A stretch of DNA of 64,000 bases from assembly GCA_028823855.1 (NCBI GenBank), contig JAPPFL010000027.1:77952-141951 (forward strand), given 5' to 3'. Below are positions 48,287 to 58,090 of this stretch, piece by piece (the stretch's first letter is position 1; each line of letters opens with the position of its first letter). The DNA comes from Albidovulum sp. (lineage in GTDB: Bacteria; Pseudomonadota; Alphaproteobacteria; Rhodobacterales; Rhodobacteraceae). A program made the translations under genes and the position numbers. The notes beneath the pieces are model-generated. The model was not told where the DNA came from. It saw only the letters and a list, made by a program, of their open reading frames with translations, and did no database searches.

Positions 48287-48742
48287 ATGCATAAAAGAAT
48301 TCTCTTGAGCTTGTTGCTTGCGGCGATGCACGGCCCGGCGTTCTCCGACAACGGAGCCGCAGGCGAAGAAAGCGTACTGACAATCATCGATGCCGCATCC
48401 GAAAACCATGCCGGGATTCAATTGGAACAATTCAAATGGACAGCCCGGCCGTTCGTAGTTTTGGCGGAGTCTCCAAGCGACCCGCGCTTTACGGAACAAA
48501 TGTCTCTGTTGCGCAAGGACCCCAACCCTCTCGCCGAAAGAGACGTAATCGTGTTGATCGATACCGATCCGAATGCGGATAGCCAATTGAGGGAGAAACT
48601 CAGACCGAGAGGCTTTATGCTGGTGCTAATCGGAAAGGACGGCGGCGTTAAGCTTAGAAAACCGTTCCCGTGGTCGGTACGCGAGATAAGCCGCGCAATC
48701 GACAAGCTGCCGATTCGGCAGCAGGAACTGCGAGCGCGCTGA
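48287..48742 (+). CDS. DUF4174 family exported protein
   Basis: 151 residues with an N-terminal signal sequence (MHKRILLSLLLAAMHGPAFS). The body matches DUF4174, a thioredoxin-like domain without active-site cysteines: WTARPFVVLAESPSDPRFTE, RDVIVLIDTDPNADS, LRPRGFMLVLIGKDGGVKLR. AGGAGG lies just before the ATG. The function of the family is unknown. It lies between pccA and the mutase on the opposite strand, a conserved position in Rhodobacteraceae that need not mean a shared function. Its end is 16 bases from the end of pccA. Confidence 0.88.
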   Translation: MHKRILLSLLLAAMHGPAFSDNGAAGEESVLTIIDAASENHAGIQLEQFKWTARPFVVLAESPSDPRFTEQMSLLRKDPNPLAERDVIVLIDTDPNADSQLREKLRPRGFMLVLIGKDGGVKLRKPFPWSVREISRAIDKLPIRQQELRAR

Positions 48743-48758
48743 AACGCGTCGCGAGGGC

Positions 48759-50759
48759 CTATTCGAATTCCATTATCACTTGGTCAACGGCGAGCGACTG
48801 TTTTGGCGATACGAGAATCCTGGCCACTACCGCATCTTTTTCAGCTCGAAGAATATTTTCCATTTTCATAGCTTCGACCGCGCAAAGCGCCTGCCCGGCC
48901 CGAACGCTTTCGCCTTCTGAAACCTCGATAGTCGCAACTAGGCCGGGCATCGGGCATTTCAGGCTCGACGAGGAATCCACTCGCTCTTTCGCGCCCATGT
49001 GCGAGCCAAGCTCCAGCTGTCTGGGAGTTCTGACGAGGAACTCCATATTCGCGCCCCGGTAGCTAATCCTGAATCCCATGGGAATCGGTTGGACGTGCAC
49101 GCGCAAGCGTTCGCCGCCTACGTCGAATGACGCTTGCTTTCTTCCCGGGAGCCAAGTGGTGGCAACCTTAACGTTGAGACCGTCTGCGAAGCCGACAATA
49201 AATTCGTCATCCTCGCTAACGAGCTCCAATTCGAATTCAGTTTCGTTGCAGGAAACGATCCAGGATTTTCCCAAGTTTCTCGACAATTTCGTCATTTGGC
49301 CCGAAATCCGCGAGCGGCGTGTTTCCGACAACAACTGCATCGCCGCTGCCGAGGCCGCAAGTTGCCTGATCACCTCGTGAGAATGGGCAACGCCGTGAAA
49401 CCCGTCGGGAAAAGAATCGCCGATGAATGCCGTCGTCGCGGAACCGCTTTCGAATTCCGGGTGGTCCATGACCGCAGACAGAAACGGAATATTGTGGGCG
49501 ATACCTTCGATTTCGAATACATCCAGGCTCTGACGCATCTTCTCAACGGCCCGTTCGCGATCAGGCGCCCACACGCACAGCTTTGAGATCATCGGATCGT
49601 AATAGATGCTGATATCGCCGCCCTCGAACACTCCGGTGTCATTGCGAACAACGTGCTCGCGGGAATTGATTTCAGCCGGAGGCCTATAGCGCACGAGCCT
49701 TCCCACGGACGGAAGAAAACTGCGGTACGGGTCTTCGGCATAGATCCGAGATTCGATTGCCCATCCTCGAATGCCGATATCGGATTGAGACAGGCCAAGC
49801 CGCTCTCCCGCCGCTATTCGAATCATTTGCTCGACCAGATCGACATTTGTCGTGAGCTCGGTTATCGGATGCTCAACTTGGAGGCGCGTGTTCATCTCCA
49901 GAAAGTAAAAGTTTCGTTCTGCATCGACGATAAATTCAATTGTTCCCGCCGACTCGTATTTCACGGCTCTGGCAAGTGCGACCGCCTGCGCACCCATGGC
50001 TTCCCTCGTCGCCGAGTCGAGAAACGGGGAAGGAGCTTCTTCGATAACCTTTTGGTTTCGTCTCTGAATAGAACACTCGCGTTCATTCAAATAGATCAAG
50101 TTGCCGAATTTGTCGCCGAGAACCTGGATTTCGATGTGCCGCGGGTTGACGACGAATTTTTCAATAAAAATCCTGTCATCTCCGAAGGCGTTCGCTGCCT
50201 CGTTTTTCGATACCCGGAATCCTTCGCGCGTCTCCTCGTCGCCCCTCGCCACGCGCATGCCCTTGCCTCCTCCCCCTGCAGAGGCTTTGATCATGACCGG
50301 GTAACCAATCTCGTTCGCTATTTCTACCGCAGCATCCTCGTCCGCAATAGAGCCCAGAAATCCGGGAATCGTAGAAACGCTAGCTTCCGCGGCCAGCTTT
50401 TTCGATTCGATTTTGTCTCCCATTACTCGAATTGCGTGCGGCCTAGGGCCAATGAACGCGATACCGGCGTTTTCGAGGGCAGTGGCAAATTCAGCGTTTT
50501 CGGACAGAAACCCGTAGCCGGGATGAACGGCTTCGGCTCCGGCGTCGCGCGCGGCCTGCAAGACTTTGGGAATATCGATGTAGGATCGCGTCGCCTCGGA
50601 CGGTCCTAGATGAACAGCTTCATCAGCCATCTGCACGTGCAATGCGCGCCGGTCGGCGTCAGAAAAGGCAGCGACCGTTCGAATGCCCATTTTTTTCGCC
50701 GATCTTATTATTCGGCAGGCGATTTCGCCTCGGTTCGCAACGAATAAGGTTTTGAACAT
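48759..50759 (-). CDS. pccA: Propionyl-CoA carboxylase alpha subunit (biotin carboxylase and carrier)
   Basis: Carboxylates its own biotin with ATP and bicarbonate, then hands CO2 to PccB to make methylmalonyl-CoA. 666 residues. Biotin carboxylase: LFVANRGEIACRIIRSAKKM, VHPGYGFLSENAEFA, ATP loop MIKASAGGGGKGMRVARGD, EKFVVNPRHIEIQVLGD, FLEMNTRLQVEHPITEL. Then the BT linker region, and a C-terminal biotinyl domain with KCPMPGLVATIEVSEGES and VEAMKMEN. Weak ribosome binding site. About 190 bases separate it from pccB, too few for another convincing gene. Confidence 0.96.
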   Translation of the reverse strand: MFKTLFVANRGEIACRIIRSAKKMGIRTVAAFSDADRRALHVQMADEAVHLGPSEATRSYIDIPKVLQAARDAGAEAVHPGYGFLSENAEFATALENAGIAFIGPRPHAIRVMGDKIESKKLAAEASVSTIPGFLGSIADEDAAVEIANEIGYPVMIKASAGGGGKGMRVARGDEETREGFRVSKNEAANAFGDDRIFIEKFVVNPRHIEIQVLGDKFGNLIYLNERECSIQRRNQKVIEEAPSPFLDSATREAMGAQAVALARAVKYESAGTIEFIVDAERNFYFLEMNTRLQVEHPITELTTNVDLVEQMIRIAAGERLGLSQSDIGIRGWAIESRIYAEDPYRSFLPSVGRLVRYRPPAEINSREHVVRNDTGVFEGGDISIYYDPMISKLCVWAPDRERAVEKMRQSLDVFEIEGIAHNIPFLSAVMDHPEFESGSATTAFIGDSFPDGFHGVAHSHEVIRQLAASAAAMQLLSETRRSRISGQMTKLSRNLGKSWIVSCNETEFELELVSEDDEFIVGFADGLNVKVATTWLPGRKQASFDVGGERLRVHVQPIPMGFRISYRGANMEFLVRTPRQLELGSHMGAKERVDSSSSLKCPMPGLVATIEVSEGESVRAGQALCAVEAMKMENILRAEKDAVVARILVSPKQSLAVDQVIMEFE

Positions 50760-50952
50760 AGCTAATTCAAATCGGGACTGAGATCACAACATGACATACC
50801 ACCAGACTCCGAGCTTAAAAAGCGAAAGAAGCGGGCGAAGACGATATCCGCCAATTCCTGCATGCGCGCCATTGGCGCATCCGTAAGCGAGACCGGATTC
50901 TCCGCTCTGGAATATCCCGGCATCCTGTCGGCGGCAATGGCGACCAAACATT

Positions 50953-52485
50953 CTAAAGCGGGATGTTGTTGTGCTTTTTCGGCGGATCGGAGACCCTTTT
51001 CGTTTTCAAGGCAGAAAGCGCCCTGCAAATCCTACGCCTCGTCGAATGAGGCATGATGACCTCATCAATGAATCCTCGTTCCGCAGCAACGAACGGGTTG
51101 GCAAATCTGTCTTCGTATTCCTTCGTCAGGTTCGCGACCCGATCCTTGTCCTCGAGTTCTCCGCGATAGAGGATTTCCACGGCGCCCTTGGCGCCCATAA
51201 CCGCGATCTGAGCGCTAGGCCAAGCATAGTTTATGTCGCCGCGCAGATGCTTGGAAGCCATGACATCATATGCGCCTCCGTAGGCTTTGCGCGTTATCAC
51301 CGTAACCTTCGGCACCGTCGCTTCGCCATACGCGAACAGGAGTTTGGCTCCGTGTTTAATTATTCCGCCGTATTCCTGCGCCGTTCCGGGCAAGAAACCG
51401 GGAACATCGACAAGGGTAACGATTGGAATCTCGAACGCATCGCAAAACCGTACAAACCGCGCCGCCTTGCGCGAGCTGTCGATGTCCAGGCAACCCGCGA
51501 GAACCATCGGCTGGTTTGCGACAATTCCGACCGTCGACCCTTCGAGCCGAATGAAGCCGGTAACTATGTTGGCTGCAAATTCCGATTGAATTTCGAAAAG
51601 ATCCGCCTCGTCGGCGATTTTCCGGATCAGTTCCTTCATGTCATAAGGCTGGATCGGATTGTCGGGAACCAGAGTATCCAGCGAAGCCTCTTCCCGTTCC
51701 CGATCATCGTAGAATGGCCATTCGGGCGGCCCGGACCGGTTGTTCAAAGGCAAAAAATCAAAAAACCTTCTGACTTCGCACAAAGTCTCGACGTCGTTTT
51801 CGAATGCTTCGTCAGCAACCGACGAACGAGTTGTGTGAGTGCCCGCTCCGCCGAGTTCTTCCGCCGTGACGCTCTCATTCGTAACCGTGCGCACTACGTC
51901 CGGTCCGGTAACGAACATATAGGAACTATCGCGAACCATGAAGATGAAATCTGTCATCGCCGGCGAATACACGGCACCTCCAGCGCATGGACCCATGATG
52001 ACGCTGATCTGCGGCACTATTCCTGATGCCATGATGTTGCGCTGGAAAACTTCGGCGTACCCCGCTAGCGACGCAACTCCCTCCTGGATTCTCGCGCCCC
52101 CGGAGTCGTTGATACCAATGACGGGGGCGCCGTTCTGTACAGCGATATCCATGATCTTGCAGATTTTCTGAGCATGGGTTTCCGAAAGCGATCCGCCAAA
52201 TACTGTGAAGTCTTGGCTGAATACGTAAACTTTCCTACCGTTGATCGTACCCCACCCGGTAACCACGCCGTCGCCGGAAAACTTCGTTTTCGACATTCCG
52301 AAATCCGAACAGCGATGAGTGACGAACATATCGAATTCTTCAAATGAATCCTCGTCAAGCAAAAGTTCAATTCGTTCACGCGCGGTTAGCTTTCCCTTTG
52401 CATGCTGAGCCTGAATTCGTTTTTCGCCGCCGCCGATTCGCGCGGCCGACCGGCGACTTTCCAATTCGGCGAGAATTTCTTTCAT
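50953..52485 (-). CDS. pccB: Propionyl-CoA carboxylase beta subunit
   Basis: Carboxyltransferase subunit, 510 residues, crotonase-like fold in two halves. N half: [97 protein letters not shown] half: [79 protein letters not shown]. The frame is open up to 52857, but GAGGAGACC directly precedes ATG 52483-52485, and relatives begin there. Propionate pathway together with pccA, mcm and prpE. Confidence 0.96.
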   Translation of the reverse strand: MKEILAELESRRSAARIGGGEKRIQAQHAKGKLTARERIELLLDEDSFEEFDMFVTHRCSDFGMSKTKFSGDGVVTGWGTINGRKVYVFSQDFTVFGGSLSETHAQKICKIMDIAVQNGAPVIGINDSGGARIQEGVASLAGYAEVFQRNIMASGIVPQISVIMGPCAGGAVYSPAMTDFIFMVRDSSYMFVTGPDVVRTVTNESVTAEELGGAGTHTTRSSVADEAFENDVETLCEVRRFFDFLPLNNRSGPPEWPFYDDREREEASLDTLVPDNPIQPYDMKELIRKIADEADLFEIQSEFAANIVTGFIRLEGSTVGIVANQPMVLAGCLDIDSSRKAARFVRFCDAFEIPIVTLVDVPGFLPGTAQEYGGIIKHGAKLLFAYGEATVPKVTVITRKAYGGAYDVMASKHLRGDINYAWPSAQIAVMGAKGAVEILYRGELEDKDRVANLTKEYEDRFANPFVAAERGFIDEVIMPHSTRRRICRALSALKTKRVSDPPKKHNNIPL

Positions 52486-52769
52486 GGTCTCCTCGATGAA
52501 ATTTACCTTTGTACCGATGCGTATTGGTAAACGGAGTTCGAATGCAATGCCATACGCAGGTTTAAAGATTTCCTCAAAAACAGTTCTCTTCCAAAGCCAA
52601 AGCGCATTGGCGGATAATCCGAAGCATCGTAGGTTGCCGAATTCGCGCTCGAATTCCTGCAGTTCGGTTCGATTCGGAAAAGCGGCGCGAGAGCCGGAGC
52701 TTTCCGTGCTCTGACAGATCATGAGCGATGTCGATTTTCTATGGATCGGTTCATTGGCCGACCGCGTTT
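52486..52769. other. Region between pccB and the gcvPB relic
   Basis: Should carry the pccB promoter. The open extension of the pccB frame through it (to 52857) has no similarity to the family and is treated as non-coding. In Rhodobacteraceae a divergent XRE-type regulator of pccB is often found nearby; none is visible here. Confidence 0.4.
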
Positions 52770-53808
52770 TTCGTCGGCTTCCCCGTCCTATACGCGGCAT
52801 GAAAAGTACTTTTTCGCACGGCGGCCTTACGAGTTTCACAGTCATGCGACTGGCCATGAACCATGCAGATTATTGCGGTTTGACCAACTCCCGATTCGGT
52901 TTCATCGAAGAGTTGCCTTTGAGGAATGCCGCCAATTGAATGGATTCGAATGCCCGATTTTGCTGCGGCGGTTTCCGACCGGACCGCGGCCTCATTGATC
53001 AACGACTCCGACGACATGGGCATCTTCAATCCCGAAATAGAAGAATGGACCCGCATCTTTCGGGATGCAGGCCGCCTTTGTTTCTACGACCACGAAAATT
53101 TCAACGTCGTCATAGGTAAGGCTTGCGCACGCGTATTGGGAATAGACGCCTGCATGTTCATGTTTCGCAATACGTCGGAGCGCCGAAAGGCGCCGGTGGC
53201 CCTGCCGCGGGAGCCCATCGATGTTCCAAATAATCGGTTTCCTTCTTGCCAAGGCCGTCGGTCGTCCGAAACGGAAAGTAATTTGCGCCGGACCGCTCAG
53301 ACCCGAATAGCTCAGGTAAAGCGAGTGAATTTCTCGGCAATGTTCCGAAAGCGGTCAAGGCCGACGCATGGGTGCGTGCCATGGGTGCCGATGAAAAAAT
53401 GAGGGCGCGGACTTTTCCTTGCTTCCAATCAATTGCCTAGGCAAAAACTTTCAGAAATTCGCGGCCTGGACCTGTCCCATTCGAAGGTTGAAGGCTGGCC
53501 ATGGAGATGACTCGGTGGGGCACCGGTCCTTTGAAAGAGGAAACCGGCGTTGGAACGGTCGACGTAGCGATTCGCATGGCCGACAATGGCGTCAACCCCT
53601 ACAGGACGAGCCGCGAATCTTGGGCGGTCCCGAAACCGTTGCTCCTGAAGCCGGCGAAATTACTCGATAGAAGATCTCGATTCCTGGGTTGATGCCGTGC
53701 GATAGATAACGTGCGAAGCCTACCAAGATCCCGAATCCGTTAAATCTGCACCTCACCGCCTGCCTGTTAGCCAGGTCAAGGACGATGCGTTCGAAGATCA
53801 GGAATAAT
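52770..53808 (+). pseudogene. gcvPB: Decayed glycine dehydrogenase subunit 2 (gcvPB), 5' part missing
   Basis: Relic of the P-protein of the glycine cleavage system. In order: [15 protein letters not shown] near 52850 (for SAHGTNPAxAAxAGF); DFAAAVSDRTAASLINDSDD, MGIFNPEIEEWTRIFRDAGR and LCFYDHENFNVVIGKA at 52930-53110; then MFMFRNTSERR where the PLP-lysine motif LHKTF belongs. Further on come FLGNVPKAVKADAWVRAMGA near 53350, PLKEETGVGTVDVAIRMADN near 53540, and LDSWVDAVR-stop-ITCEAYQDPE followed by SVKSAPHRLPV at 53690-53780. At least three frames and several stops are used, and the catalytic Lys is gone. About the first third of the gene is not found. Confidence 0.85.
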
Positions 53809-54679
53809 GGGATACGGCCTGGCGCGCATTTCAACGCAAGCGCAACCGCATGGAAGACCATAGAGCGCGGGATAAAGAAATATGCGGGATTTCGGATTCG
53901 AATCGGAATTACTAGAAACACGCATCCTACGCGCCCAGCGTGCAGTAGGCCAAGCCGGATCATATCGTAGAGTTCTGGAGATTCTCTCTGCGTAATAGTG
54001 ACTTGGGCCCGATTCGGGTAATAGGAGCAACATCCAGGGAGGCTGCGAGGATTTGAGCATCAATTTCTTGGAAGTTAGCTATGACAATCCAAGCCGACCT
54101 CATTCGCGAACTGTGGGAATTATAGTGATAGGCTAAGTTCGTTTGCGCAATCGGCGCAAATGCGAGGGTGGAACTTGGCCGATCGCGATATATCGGGAAC
54201 TTGCCCCAATTTCGAATTCGGTCTTCGGCCGCAATCCCCAGCGCGGCGCGCGCCGTTTGTTCAAAGCCGCCGGTCCGTTGCCTTGCAACGGACAGCGCTC
54301 GTGTGAACAGGCAGCGGAGGCACGCCCGTGCGCATCCATGCCGCCATCAGCGAAAATGCGTATCGCCGCAGCATCCGCGACATGAAATTTGGGGGAACCG
54401 GCCTGACCGTCGTTGACGAGGGCCTGCCCGCCTACCAAGCCTCTTCAAACGCCCGCCAAATCATTTCCCGCGCGGTAAGGAACCGACGTCAATCACGCGA
54501 ATGGGAATGTCCTGGCTCGAGCGAAGCGCCGGTTTCCAATTGCCTGGTATTGGGATACGAAGCGGAGCGCATCGGTAGGTAGCCGGTAGTGTTTCGCTCA
54601 ATTGCCACCGGAATTGACTATGAATTTAACTTGCCTAGAAGCCGAGAGTTCGAAGGCGTGGCAGCCGTAGCGGCATCAC
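53809..54679. other. Gene-free stretch between the gcvPB relic and the efflux gene
   Basis: About 870 bases. Several medium open frames exist on both strands; one on the plus strand contains SIRDMKFGGTGLTVVDEGLP, which looks protein-like, but I cannot assign a family and it is flanked by stops. Probably more gene debris. Confidence 0.4.
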
Positions 54680-55921
54680 ATGAATAATTTCAAAAAAGCT
54701 CAATTTTTGAACCGATCGTCGCCGCCGCACGTACTGACGCTTGCTTTCCTGGCGGCATTGCCCGCGGTTTCGATGTCGATCTTCCTTCCTTCGCTTCCGG
54801 CGATGACGGAACACTTTGAAACCGAATACGGGATTATGCAGCTTTCGGTTGCCGTCTACCTTTTTACTAACGGCATCCTCCAAATTATTCTTGGACCCTT
54901 ATCGGATAGGTACGGTCGCAGGCCATTAATAATTTCTTCGATCTTATTGTTCCTAGTCGCGACCGCCGGCTGCATCTTTTCGCCAACCATTGAAATATTC
55001 CTCGCCTTCAGGATGGCGCAAGCGGTAATTGTCGCAGGCATCGTGCTTTCGCGCGCCGCTGTAAGGGATATGTATCCTCCTGCCCAAGCGGCTTCCATGA
55101 TTGGGTATATCACCATGGGAATGGCGGTTGCGCCGATGTTCGGACCGGCGATCGGAGGATATCTTGCCCAGTTCTACGGCTGGCAAGCCAGTTTTGTACT
55201 GCTACTCGTCTTCGGCGTCCTCCTATTTTTTCTTTGCTTAGCCGATCTTGGCGAAACGACCACTCAGCGACCATCGAGCTTTAAGGCACAGTTTCGGGAG
55301 TACCCGGAACTTTTCGTTTCACGTCGCTTTTGGGGGTACTGTGCGACGGCGGGATTTTCTTCCGGCGCATTTTTTGCATATCTCGGAGGCGCGCCGATCG
55401 TGGGAACCGTTGTCTTCGGACTGGAGCCAGCGGAATTGGGAGTGTTTTTTGGCTTCATAGCGCTAGGTTTTCTGGTCGGGAATTTCATGTCGGCGAGATT
55501 TTCGGTGCGTTTTGGCACGAACCAGATGGTTCTGGCGGGCGCATTGATCGCTACGACCGGAATGGCAATATCGCTTTGCGCATTTCTAGCCGGAATATTC
55601 CACCCGTTGACTTTTTTTGGAATGTGTTCGCTGGTCGGAGTCGGCAACGGCCTAACTCTTCCGAATGCTACTGCCGGAATGCTCTCGGTCCGGCCGCATT
55701 TGGCGGGATCGGCATCCGGCGTGGGAGGAGCAATTATGATTGGCGTAGGTTCTGGATTGTCCGCGCTTTCCGGATCATTGCTTACGCCCGAATCGGGCCC
55801 CTATCCGCTCGTAATCATCATGTTGACTTCATCGGCATTTTCCCTAGTCGCGACTCTCTACGTGATCCACGTAGCGACGACGGCAAGAATGCGAGCGGAA
55901 TCCGTCGCGAAAGACGCTTAA
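54680..55921 (+). CDS. MFS drug efflux transporter, Bcr/CflA type
   Basis: Proton-driven exporter of 413 residues with 12 predicted helices. Features: LAALPAVSMSIFLPSLPAMT in helix 1 region, motif A as LGPLSDRYGRRPLIISS, FRMAQAVIVAGIVLSRAAVR, and the antiporter region MGMAVAPMFGPAIGGYLAQF. Bcr/CflA proteins export bicyclomycin, chloramphenicol, sulfonamides or cysteine in other bacteria; the natural substrate here is unknown. Single gene, intact, with gene-free DNA on both sides. Confidence 0.9.
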   Translation: MNNFKKAQFLNRSSPPHVLTLAFLAALPAVSMSIFLPSLPAMTEHFETEYGIMQLSVAVYLFTNGILQIILGPLSDRYGRRPLIISSILLFLVATAGCIFSPTIEIFLAFRMAQAVIVAGIVLSRAAVRDMYPPAQAASMIGYITMGMAVAPMFGPAIGGYLAQFYGWQASFVLLLVFGVLLFFLCLADLGETTTQRPSSFKAQFREYPELFVSRRFWGYCATAGFSSGAFFAYLGGAPIVGTVVFGLEPAELGVFFGFIALGFLVGNFMSARFSVRFGTNQMVLAGALIATTGMAISLCAFLAGIFHPLTFFGMCSLVGVGNGLTLPNATAGMLSVRPHLAGSASGVGGAIMIGVGSGLSALSGSLLTPESGPYPLVIIMLTSSAFSLVATLYVIHVATTARMRAESVAKDA

Positions 55922-56249
55922 AGGCGGAATCTTTGGCGCATTGCCGGGCCGCATTTGTTTCGTTCCGGGTCGGCATTCACCCGGATTATGCGCGACGGCA
56001 TCCTCCAGCGCATGCTCACATTCCGTCGGAATATCTTTCCAGTTCATGGCATTCATTCGTCGAATCCAACGGCTTTACATCGTAAAACGGGAGAACGCAG
56101 AAAGCCTTCACAAATTTGAATGAAACCAATTCGCTGGAACGGCATGGTCGCCGGCGCAATGATATTTTGAGTTCTGGCGAAAGGGCGGGTTCGAAATGCT
56201 GCTTTGAGCCTCCGGGCTGGACGGCGCAAGCCACGGCATTTCTTGCTTC
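55922..56249. other. Convergent spacer between efflux gene and EamA gene
   Basis: About 330 bases between two converging genes. No RNA, repeat or strong hairpin terminator was recognised. Confidence 0.35.
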
Positions 56250-57197
56250 CTATTCTGAAGTCCCGGCAGCGCCCGGTCGCGCTTTGCGCTGCGTATCTTC
56301 CAATTGCGCCGAGTCGCCTAGCGCAACTAGCGAAACCGCCGCCACAATAGTGAATCCGCCCAAAATTACGAAGGCATCCGCAGGTTCACCGAAGAGAATG
56401 GCCCCCACCAGCGTGGCCCAAACCAGCTGGAGAAATACGGCGGGCTGCGTTACCGACAGAGGAGCTGACCGGAAAGAAAGCGTCATCAAATAGTGCGCGA
56501 GAGTTGCAAAAAATGCGACAAGTATGAGCCATAGGATTTCTTCTTTAGCCGGCGCGACCCAAACCGCCGCTGCGAACGGCGCCAAGCACAAGGTAACCAC
56601 CAAGGATAGCATTCCTACCACCACCGTGGCTCCAAGCTGTTCCGACAGCCCTTTGGCAATCAAATAGGATATCGCGAAAGCGGCCGCCGCGGCCAGCATC
56701 GCAAAATGCCCGGCCGACACTTCTCGGAAACCCGGCCTTAGAATTATGAGTATGCCTGCCAAGCATGCGGCGATGGCCAGAATTCTTCGCAATCCAAGTC
56801 TTTCGCCCAGTAAAATTGCCGCTGCCGCCATTATGCAGACAGGCGAAGCGTAGTTCATTGCGGTCAATTCGGCGATCGGGATTCTCGTCATCGCATAAAA
56901 CCAGCATAGAACGGCAACCGCATGGGCGATGCCGCGTACGGCCAATTTCGAGGTCGTTCTCAACGTTAATTTCGTATTGATGATGGAAGCGAACGTCGGC
57001 AGCAAAAACGCTAATCCAAACAAATACCGAAGGAATGCGGCTTGCGCAGGAGGCACTGATGATCCTACATGCTTTACAATGGCCGTAACGGCCACGAAGC
57101 AAAGGCCGCTCAAGAAGATCCAGAGGATTCCAACCGAATGCCCTCGCGCGGTGGTCAAGCGATGCAATATTTCGGCGACCGCCGACAAACTAGTCAA
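56250..57197 (-). CDS. EamA/DMT family transporter
   Basis: Ten-helix drug/metabolite transporter of 315 residues made of two EamA repeats. Repeat 1 (residues 20-155): GILWIFLSGLCFVAVTAIVK, PPAQAAFLRYLFGLAFLLP, PIAELTAMNYASPVCIM, LLGERLGLRRILAI. Repeat 2 (170-300): FAISYLIAKGLSEQLGATVV, PLSVTQPAVFLQLVWATLVG, LFGEPADAFVILGG. The family exports amino acids, nucleosides or other metabolites; substrate not predictable. A 40-base gap separates it from yebC upstream on the same strand, so they may share a transcript. Confidence 0.9.
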   Translation of the reverse strand: MTSLSAVAEILHRLTTARGHSVGILWIFLSGLCFVAVTAIVKHVGSSVPPAQAAFLRYLFGLAFLLPTFASIINTKLTLRTTSKLAVRGIAHAVAVLCWFYAMTRIPIAELTAMNYASPVCIMAAAAILLGERLGLRRILAIAACLAGILIILRPGFREVSAGHFAMLAAAAAFAISYLIAKGLSEQLGATVVVGMLSLVVTLCLAPFAAAVWVAPAKEEILWLILVAFFATLAHYLMTLSFRSAPLSVTQPAVFLQLVWATLVGAILFGEPADAFVILGGFTIVAAVSLVALGDSAQLEDTQRKARPGAAGTSE

Positions 57198-57238
57198 ATG
57201 CCAGTGCGCGCGGAAGAGGCGCCATGATGCACGCCGGA

Positions 57239-57979
57239 CTACAGTTCGGCCATGATTTCTTCAGAGGTATCAAAATTTGACGTGACCGACTGGACATCGT
57301 CTTCTTCTTCAAGAGATTCCAATAGCCTGACGACTTTCCTCGCTCCTTCAAGATCAATTTCGGCGGTCGTTGTCGGCTTCCACACAATTTTTGTGCTTTC
57401 CGCTTCTCCAACCAATTCCTCCAGCAATTTCGAAACGGAATTTAGTTCTTTGTCGCCGGTGTAGATGACGTGTCCGTCCGCGGAAGACTCCACATCGTCG
57501 GCACCCGCTTCGATTGCGGCTTCCAATACTTCATCCGCATCGCCAGCATTCGGTGAAAGAACAATTTCTCCCATTCTTTCAAACATGAAGCTGACCGCCC
57601 CCGTCTCCGCCAGGTTTCCGCCTGACTTAGCGAAAATCGTTCTAATTTTGGATGCTGTTCGGTTTCTGTTGTCAGTCATCGCTTCAACGATGACGGCGAC
57701 ACCGTGCGGACCATAGCCCTCGTAGCGGATTTCTTCAAGCGAGGCGGCTTCAGCACCCCTGGCCTTTGAAATGGCGCGTTCAATAACGTCCTTAGGCAAA
57801 GAATTTGATTTCGCTTCCTTGACAGCTAGCCGTAGCCTAGGATTCTTGTCGGGGTCCGGATCGCCTACTTTCGCGGCGACTGTAATTTCCCTTGATAGTT
57901 TCGAAAACAGCTTGGAACGGGCCGCGTCCTGGCGACCTTTGCGGTGCTGAATATTGGCCCATTTGGAATGACCGGCCAT
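57239..57979 (-). CDS. yebC: YebC/PmpR family protein
   Basis: 246 residues with the canonical start [20 protein letters not shown] and signatures [71 protein letters not shown]. YebC proteins bind DNA as regulators in some species, and recent work links the family to relief of ribosome stalling at proline stretches. AGGAG precedes ATG 57977-57979. In many proteobacteria the gene lies next to ruvC, which is not seen here. Confidence 0.96.
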   Translation of the reverse strand: MAGHSKWANIQHRKGRQDAARSKLFSKLSREITVAAKVGDPDPDKNPRLRLAVKEAKSNSLPKDVIERAISKARGAEAASLEEIRYEGYGPHGVAVIVEAMTDNRNRTASKIRTIFAKSGGNLAETGAVSFMFERMGEIVLSPNAGDADEVLEAAIEAGADDVESSADGHVIYTGDKELNSVSKLLEELVGEAESTKIVWKPTTTAEIDLEGARKVVRLLESLEEEDDVQSVTSNFDTSEEIMAEL

Positions 57980-58090
57980 GTATGGCTCCTGCTGACTAGC
58001 AGTTTTCCTTTATGCGCGGAAACACGATTCCGCAAGCGCGTGCCTTCGATGCGCACGATTACTTAACACGTTTCGACGCCCATTTCGGTA

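Noticed and set aside
50953-52857. pccB read as a 634-residue protein
   Set aside because: The extra N-terminal part has no family similarity, and a strong GAGGAG ribosome binding site lies directly before the internal ATG at 52485. I use the shorter gene.
53809-54679. Small genes in the frames at 54133-54582
   Set aside because: Both strands are open over the same stretch, the proteins are Arg/Ala-rich, and none has a recognisable family or a good ribosome binding site.
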